From positions 2,981,552 through 3,045,551 of the forward strand of contig CALNVZ010000641.1 of the NCBI GenBank assembly GCA_940671915.1: a stretch of DNA of 64,000 nucleotides, read 5' to 3'. Below are positions 60,101-64,000 of this stretch, piece after piece. The position numbers and the translations under genes are program-made. This stretch comes from Paracentrotus lividus. Its lineage: Eukaryota; Echinodermata; Echinoidea; Camarodonta; Echinidae. Each line of letters begins with the position of its first letter. Position 1 is the first letter of the stretch. The notes beneath the pieces were generated by a model. The model did no database searches, had not been told where the DNA came from, and saw only the letters and a program-made list of their open reading frames with translations.

Positions 60101-62846
60101 GTTTGAACAGCTTGCGCAACACGTAGAAATGTTTACTCCATAATTTAATAATTTATGCACGACGCTCGAATGATCACGTTTAGCATATGAAATACACTAC
60201 CATTGTGCTTCAATGACAATAGTCCCCGATTAAAATTTAGATTCGTCATTTATTTTTGGGTAAGTCCTCATTCTTTTATACGTTTCAAATGTTGGGCGTA
60301 GTCCGACAGCGATTCGTTGAGTTCCTTTTTATATTCTCTTCTTTATTCTAAAAATATCGAAAGAGTGGGTCTACGCTTAACCTTTTGTGAAGTCGAGTCT
60401 TGCAGTTTCTTTGCGAAATGGGTCCACTTTGGTTATGATTGACAGCGTGCACGACAAAGCGGTCTTATCGGGAAAGCTGAATCGCGTTGTTCAAGTTACG
60501 GTCACGCACTTCAGTCATCGCAACCAGAGGCGGAGCTCCTCGCGATAGCTACCGTAGCTAATCAGAGCGCCCAACAATCAGAATGCATTGTTCTCTAATT
60601 TCTGTAAAAGCGGAATGGTAGACTTTTCTCCGTGCGCAAGTGCTTGATCTCTGCCTTCAGAGGGGCATATCGAAATGTCTACAAGTTGTTCGTACAGAGC
60701 TAGAGGACAATGCATTTCATTGTTGGGCGCTCTGAATCTGATTAGCTATCGCTTGAAGCTCCGCCTCCTGGTTGCGATTGACTGGAGTGCGTTGACCGTA
60801 ACTGAACAACGCGATTCAGCTGTTCCGATAAACATGATAAAGACCGCTTTTGTCGTGCGCGGTGTCGATCATATCCAAAGTGGACCCATCATGATACGAT
60901 GTCAATACTTTAGTATTGACCGTGTCATGGACCAACTGCCATATTTGGGAAATTTCAACCTTGTCAATGGTGTTTTATCTAAGGTTTTTCTCCTTTTGCA
61001 ATCACTTTCTGCTCCAAAATTAGTAGTAGTATAATGTCTAATGTCGATATAAGACACAGTGAATAGTTTTGGAAAATTTCAAATAAAATCATGAAAAAAA
61101 TTAAAACATCATGGAATTTTTTCCCTCTCCCGCCCAAAATGTGTGGGGAAATTTCAGAAAGTGGACTTTAAAAAATATTTTTATCCAGAAGAAAAAAAGA
61201 AACTTGAAAACATCAGGAATAGTAAAGGAACATCCACAATCAGTTATTGAAGAAAGATAGTGAAAATGTGATTTAAAAAGTGAAAATTAAGTTTGTTTTC
61301 TGAAAGTTTTCTTACGGAGTCTTGTCATTAGTCCCGGCCCAAGATAGTTCAGTTGCTTGTGTGAGTGGACCCATTTCGCAGAGAAACTGCAAGACTCGAC
61401 TTCACAAAAGTTCGCACCAATGCCACTCTTCAATACTTTTTAGATAAAAGAGAGAAATATAAAAGGAACTTAACGAATCCACACTGTCGGACTCCGCTCA
61501 ACAGTTAAAAACGTTAGGTCTACTTCAATTATGAATTGACCATGCATAAGTGTAAGTGGTCTACTTCTAACTTTAACTGTTAACTGTTAGAAAGAAATGA
61601 AGGACTTAGCTTAGCCAAGCACGGAGAAATGTTTACTCATAATTAGTAATTTATGCATGACGCTCAAATGCTCAGAATTAGCATATGAAATACACACCAT
61701 GTGCCTCAATGAACAATAGTCACGCATAAAATTAGATTTTCATTATTTTTTGGTAAGTCCTCATTTCTTATACGTTTCAAATGTTGGGCGTAGTCCGACA
61801 GTGGATTCGTTGAAGTCTTTTTATCTTCTCTTCTTTATTCTAAAAATATTGAAAGAGTGGGTCTAGCTTAAACCGTTTTTGAAGTCGAGTCTTGCAGTAT
61901 TTCTTGCGAAATGGGTCAATTTGGTTATGATTGACAGGGGCCGCGGAGCGATTTTTAAAGTGGAGGGGCTGAACCAAAGTGGGGGGGCTGAACAGGTCAA
62001 AATCACAAATGTATGGTCATTTTGCATTTTGTAACCACGTTGGCTGAAAAGGTGGGGGGGCTCCAGCCCCCGGCCCCTCCCCGGCTCGCGGCGCCCTGAT
62101 TGACAGCGCGCAGACAAAGCGGTCTTTATCGGAACAGCTGATCGCGTTGTTCATGTACGGTCAACGCACTTCAGTCATCGCAACGGGAGGCGGAGCTCCT
62201 CGCGATAGCTACCAGTAGCTAATCAGAGCGCCCACAATCAAATGCATTGTTCTCTATTTCTGTAAAAACAGAATGGTAGATCTAGACTTTTTTCCTGCAA
62301 AGACTGGCCTACCAAAAAAATAAATGACGAATCTAAATTTATTGTGACTATTGTTCATTGGAAGGCACAATGGTAACTTAGTGTATTTCATATGCTAACG
62401 TGATCTTCGAGCGTCGTGCATAATTATGCCTTATTTATGGAGTAAAATTCGCGCTAGTGTAGTTTGGTAATCCACTACAACCACCCTACCCACCACCCTA
62501 CCCTAACCCTAGGCAGAAATATTCCACCGTTCTCTGGTTTTTTCTAACATTTACAATATTTTAGATTTTTTTTAAATTTTCCAGAGACCGGTGGAAAGTT
62601 ACTACTACGTTTACGTAGGGGGTCTACAACGCCTCTCGTGGCTGCTTTCAGCCATGTAGAAACCAATGGCCAAGTTTTTCGGCGATCACGACATCGTTAG
62701 CTTGTCTTATGATTTTTTACTTTAGACATATTTAACAGAATTATTACGCTGCAAATGATCACTATAATATTACCGTTATTATGATGATAATAATTCTAAA
62801 ATTATATATAAAGAAATGTAAAAACGAAAGACTTACTTTCTGCCAT
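34812..62846 (-). CDS. ZFR/matrin-type zinc-finger protein, about 19 exons
   Basis: Exons in transcription order: 62846-62837 (ATG, MAE), 59307 to about 58590, a damaged 3' part of that exon (58400 or 56288 end, see separate entry), 55595-55527, 54541-54523, 54183-54020, 53342-53274, 48872-48848, 46788-46666, 46214-46075, 45599-45350, 44782-44635, 43728-43547, 42069-41712, 38714-38660, 37792-37745, 37033-36950, 36288-36010, 35201-34812 (stop). From 55595 on, all 16 exons keep phase: 2403 nt, 800 residues. Features in order: RG/RD-rich N-terminus; finger 1 YSCKLCNVRCGGPKNFKQH; EQ-rich and polyQ segment; finger 2 FYCNLCEVQTTSQENLDMH; Lys-rich linker; finger 3 FYCTLCESRFQQNNFMAH; Pro-rich, coiled-coil (residues from 42069) and Pro-rich tail. 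Fingers with a C-x2-C and GxxH pattern as in ZFR bind double-stranded RNA or RNPs. A nuclear RNA-processing role is inferred; no specific orthologue is claimed. Exons of 19 and 25 nt are microexons. Confidence 0.8.
38240..38650. repeat. TTGGTCTAAT sub-repeat fold-back, second copy
   Basis: Degenerate 20-base units such as CATGGTCTAATTCTA on the left and ATTAGACCAAGTC on the right, pointing towards each other as in 23884-25432. Shorter and more diverged. It lies in the intron between 38714 and 37792. Confidence 0.65.
38806..39113. mobile_element. MITE with CAGGGTTCCCAGC ends
   Basis: CAGGGTTCCCAGC at the left and GCTGGGAACCCTG at the right are perfect inverses; inside, AATTCCCTGATTAAATCTAA is tandemly repeated. 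CAGGG ends are usual for hAT-type elements, but I could not find a matching 8-base duplication. Confidence 0.7.
40197..41570. mobile_element. Mariner-like MITE with about 270-bp inverted repeats and (ATTG)n core
   Basis: The right end reads CTGTCCCGTTTTTATTGATA then CACCCTGTA; the left end is ACAGTACGTATCAATAAAAA then CGGGACAG. Arms run through TTCGTTCATGCTTGAGC and AGACTTTTTGCTAATCAGCA. The core is a run of GATT units (40650-40690) facing AATC units (40820-41110), itself a fold-back. ACAGGGTG-type termini suit Tc1/mariner. A gap (40611-40633) lies in the left part. Confidence 0.75.
40611..40633. other. Assembly gap (23 N)
   Basis: Run of 23 N following poly-T, inside the fold-back element, where hairpin structure and homopolymer would impede assembly. 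Confidence 1.
42640..43470 (-). pseudogene. Tandem array of partial copies of the exon ending at 42069
   Basis: Four to five copies, about 125 bases apart (near 42650, 42785, 42910, 43035 and a weaker one at 43385), each hold TCTCCTCCTCAATCTCTCTA-like sequence, AATCTTCAGTGACTTAGGTG and a CAG acceptor equivalent (minus CATCAGGTATACC). On the minus strand they read IPPKSLKIIELEEEMERE, the first 18 residues of the intact exon (LPPKSLKMRELEEEMEKE). All lack the rest of the exon. They sit upstream of it in the transcript, between it and the exon at 43547-43728. Confidence 0.85.
44150..44560. repeat. Fragments of two repeat families
   Basis: 44150-44245 carries GGCAATTAGACCATCTG-like units of the TTGGTCTAAT family; 44448-44560 is an inverted pair of GACAACTACC / GGGTAGTTGTCC units of the 6103-6244 family. 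Both are in an intron of the minus-strand gene. The 44577-44873 plus-strand frame overlaps a real minus exon and is a shadow. Confidence 0.6.
47938..48702. mobile_element. TTAA-inserted 765-bp element with CCCTAATCAGACTGG ends
   Basis: TTAA at 47934-47937 and 48703-48706 flank CCCTAATCAGACTGGGG and its inverse CCCCAGTCTGATTAAGG. Each end is followed by a G/C run around GGCCATGATGG. Ends beginning CCC next to TTAA suit the piggyBac superfamily. Related right ends occur at 17101 and 29828, and a related left end at about 53427. No transposase gene. Confidence 0.8.
49803..50150. repeat. Three tandem units of about 142 bp
   Basis: The block AAATCTATCTCTCATTTCTA followed by ACAGATATGAGAGATA recurs at 49820, 49961 and 50104; each block is a hairpin (CTATCTCTCAT / ATGAGAGATAG). 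The spacer GTTTATTCTACCATCATTCA is also repeated. Confidence 0.8.
50700..52560. repeat. Satellite-like array of about 170-bp units rich in TGACCTTT
   Basis: Units contain TTTAAGTTGACCTTTTGACC, TGACCTTTGATCTCAGCATC, CTACCCAAGAATCATTTGTA-like and AGAGAAATAAAGAAAACAAA. About five units are visible, beginning near 50725, 50870, 51000, 52230 and 52400; the third is split by the transposon 51130-52205. No coding potential. Confidence 0.85.
51130..52205. mobile_element. 1076-bp DNA transposon remnant inserted in the satellite
   Basis: Left end GGTCATGTGTTATGAACTCG, right end inverse ACTTATAACACACGGCC; 22-base inverted repeats with about five mismatches. ATAG occurs on both sides (51126-51129, 52206-52209) and the intact units read GATAGAGAAAT there, so ATAG is a 4-base target duplication. 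The interior includes a duplicated GGAAGCGGCGCCG motif. No transposase frame, so non-autonomous; superfamily uncertain. Confidence 0.8.
52993..53115. mobile_element. 123-bp palindromic MITE
   Basis: GGGGCCGGTTTCTCAAAACCG at the left end and CGGTTTTGAGAAACGGGCCCC at the right are inverses, with shared GTCATAAGTTTAAGTTCTTAG arms. Almost the whole element folds on itself. Confidence 0.8.
54106..54152 (-). repeat. Coding CAG/CAA repeat (polyQ)
   Basis: (TTG)n on the plus strand within the exon 54183-54020 encodes a glutamine run of about 11 (preceded by QQQL) in the minus-strand zinc-finger protein, between fingers 1 and 2. Length is likely to vary between individuals. Confidence 0.9.
55047..55507. 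mobile_element. TTAA-inserted 461-bp element, complete copy
   Basis: TTAA at 55043-55046 and 55508-55511. Ends AGGGATCCAGTAAC and GTTACCCAATCCCT are inverted. It lies just outside the finger 1 exon donor. It defines the family of the truncated copy at 16551. Confidence 0.8.
56500..57437 (-). repeat. Coding minisatellite, about 200-bp units, in the zinc-finger gene
   Basis: Three to four units with CATCACTGCCAGCACCCCTG, TCAGGTCTTCCTCTACC and CTGCTTGACTGAATTGCTCC. Minus-strand reading gives pieces such as NMGAIQSSSVGRGAD, GRGKPGEG and WIGRGAGSDE, matching the end of the intact exon part at 58590-58660 (NMGAIQSGSIGRGAD). Units alternate frame because of indels, probably sequencing errors. It should encode a Gly/Arg-rich repeat region. 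Confidence 0.6.
57438..57462. other. Assembly gap (25 N)
   Basis: Run of 25 N placed where the coding minisatellite is cut off; the true number of units is unknown. Confidence 1.
58590..59307 (-). CDS. Second coding exon of the zinc-finger gene, RG/RD-rich
   Basis: The acceptor TTTCAG ends at 59308; phase 1 joins MAE to RFGCRRKRAKEEEIF. The exon runs through RGGKRGRHRVKGRGGRGGGG, acidic/arginine repeats (GFDDEIGRGEE), a Trp-containing acidic helix (DWEDEMWEDVGRFE), and a 27-base tandem repeat encoding GLEERASQH four times (58720-58830). Arg-Gly-rich tracts are common RNA-binding and condensate-forming regions and are typical arginine-methylation substrates. The plus-strand frame 58606-59355 is its shadow. 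Confidence 0.8.
60100..62465. mobile_element. Cluster of large fold-back elements
   Basis: A block of about 500 bases (GAAATGTTTACTCC, CAAATGTTGGGCGTAGTCCGA, GTCGAGTCTTGCAGT, CGGAGCTCCTCGCGATAGCTA) occurs forward at 60120-60630, inverted at about 60700-60900 plus 61340-61510, forward again at 61615-62285, with a further inverted end at 62320-62465. The inverted copy is split by about 475 bases (60892-61365) flanked by AGTGGACCCAT on both sides. It lies in intron 1 of the zinc-finger gene. The frame 60675-61034 is inside it and is not a gene. Confidence 0.75.
61938..62096. mobile_element. 159-bp MITE with 10-base target duplication
   Basis: TGATTGACAG at 61928-61937 and at 62097-62106 flank an element that starts GGGCCGCGGAGC and ends GCTCGCGGCGCCC. 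The uninterrupted sister copy at 60440 reads ATGATTGACAGCG, showing the empty site. A 9-10-base duplication and GGG start suit Mutator-like elements. Confidence 0.85.
62512..62597. repeat. Small hairpin repeat
   Basis: TTCCACCGTTCTCTGG and CCAGAGACCGGTGGAAA form inverted arms about 50 bases apart. The left portion matches 9740-9815. Confidence 0.65.
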
Positions 62847-62960
62847 GGTTCGCCGATCTTTCACTAGTTACTCGATTCAGAAACAATGCGCATGCGGCGT
62901 ACCCGGTATTATTTGCATTCAATTCATTTAAAATGGCGGACCACTTAAAAAGTACGAAGA
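62847..62960 (-). promoter_or_regulatory. Probable promoter/5' leader of the zinc-finger gene
   Basis: Within 100 bases upstream of the ATG are TGCGCATGCGGC (62887-62898), matching the NRF1 consensus, and AAAATGGCGGA (62930-62940), matching YY1. Both are typical of TATA-less housekeeping promoters. No TATA box seen. The exact transcription start is not determined. Confidence 0.55.
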
Positions 62961-63905
62961 AGATGTCTTTGGCCGAAATGTTTGTCTGATACGAAGTTAT
63001 GAAACAGATTATGTAAGTAAAGAACGATTTGATAACATTTACGTAATACATATAGATCTAATCCTAAACAATACTATATATTTTTTGATATCGAGGGGAA
63101 ATGGGTAAAATGCGAAATTATTGTGGGACTGTTGAATTCTTAACGCAAAGATGCCTGCTAATATACACTGGCTATCTAGGGATCCCTGTGATAAGCGTAT
63201 GGTACCGATTTTCATCGTTTATTTTCGTTTGTTTTTTTGAGCATTCAAAGTTTAACCAATGCAATCCAAAATAGCGATGATTCCTTCGGTCTACCCTAAC
63301 CAATCATATGTACGAGATCAATATCTACAGAAGTTATATGACCTCGTATTGAATAGGTACTTTTCGTTGGTAGGAAAAAGTAGACCCAGATATATGGTAT
63401 AGGCTAAGAAATTTAAGGACGATAGCTTATTTTGATAACTTATGAGCAGCTATAACTATAAGTTAGAGGGATTTATACTATATGAAGATAGAAAAAATAA
63501 GAGAACTCACCTGGTCCTGGTGCTGTCACGTACGTAGTAAAAGCGCCTCAATGCGTGTACTGTGTGCAGATACGGCGCTAATTGTTAAGAGTCGTCGCAA
63601 ATCAACTTCACCCTGAGAAATCGGTCATTTTTTAAAAACAAACTCGGACCACACCGTATTACTTTATGTCGTTGCGCTGCACCCAATGATTAATCGTACT
63701 TACTGAAATCCATCCCTGGTAAGAAAACTGAAGAGACTAGTACAATTGTTGACATTGTTCTAGTGAAGCAAGAAACAGTGAAGGGAATTTTCTTGAACAT
63801 CTATGACGTCTGGTTGTGAACTGTATGTCTTTTTTAAGTCTTATATAATCTTGTCCTTAATTTGTCTTTTCCTCTTTCGTATTACTTCCCTTGTCGTTTC
63901 CACCA

Positions 63906-64000
63906 AGGCGCGGATACAGGGGGGGGGCCCGACGGGCCCGGGCCCCCCCCCCCGCTCAGCAAAAAAAAAAAAAAAAAAAAAGGAAGAAAAAAAAAAGAGA
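63906..64000. mobile_element. Partial GC-rich MITE at window end
   Basis: AAGGCGCGGATACAGGGGGG, then a GGGCCCGACGGGCCC palindrome, G/C runs and a long poly-A running to the window edge. Looks like the start of a GC-ended inverted-repeat element; cut off. Confidence 0.4.

Noticed and set aside
62490-62512. Telomere-like CCCTAA repeats
   Set aside because: Only two or three imperfect copies; not a telomere or an interstitial array.
1-64000. LTR or virus-derived elements
   Set aside because: No long direct terminal repeats, gag, protease, integrase or capsid motifs were recognised; the reverse transcriptase found is of LINE type.

Overview
The window is intron-rich, repeat-rich eukaryotic DNA with standard GT-AG introns, moderate-to-low GC and many different miniature transposons. 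Intron and exon structure, LINE types and repeat style fit a marine invertebrate, most likely a deuterostome such as an echinoderm. That placement is inference; no ribosomal or mitochondrial marker is present. Three runs of N (16966-16983, 40611-40633, 57438-57462) and many unstable G/C homopolymers show it is a draft assembly.

Layout. (1) 1-2115: long-inverted-repeat element, a GGGGGTAATTGTCC minisatellite and a LINE 3' tail. (2) 2116-4160 (+): two exons encoding a death effector domain (DED) protein. (3) 7600-28086 (+): an 11-exon gene I assembled from phase-compatible splice sites, 429 residues, coiled coil followed by two RWD-like segments, architecturally like the C-terminal half of the kinetochore scaffold KNL1. 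The DED exons are also in phase with its second exon, so a 560-residue DED fusion is possible. Its introns hold LINEs, a tRNA-derived SINE, two Helitron-like elements with internal tandem arrays, a three-level nested insertion, and decayed tandem copies of two of its own exons. (4) 28087-34811: intergenic space between the two convergent genes, mostly MITEs, including one element with a hammerhead-ribozyme-like motif. (5) 34812-62846 (-): a 19-exon-scale gene for a nuclear, probably RNA-binding protein: Arg/Asp/Gly-rich N-terminus with coding minisatellites, three ZFR/matrin-type zinc fingers, polyQ, coiled coil and a proline-rich tail. Sixteen consecutive exons (800 codons) join in phase. Its 5' coding exon is damaged by a duplicated or misassembled segment around the gap at 57438. 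(6) 62847-64000: probable promoter with NRF1-like and YY1-like sites, then repeats.

The two genes are transcribed tail to tail. Nothing in the sequence shows that they work together. The recurring theme is local exon duplication and decay: fragments of exons 9 and 10 of the plus gene and of two exons of the minus gene sit as tandem dead copies beside the intact exon. The other theme is at least four unrelated families of short inverted-repeat elements inserted at TTAA sites. No LTR or virus-derived element, CRISPR array, rRNA gene or convincing functional tRNA was recognised.
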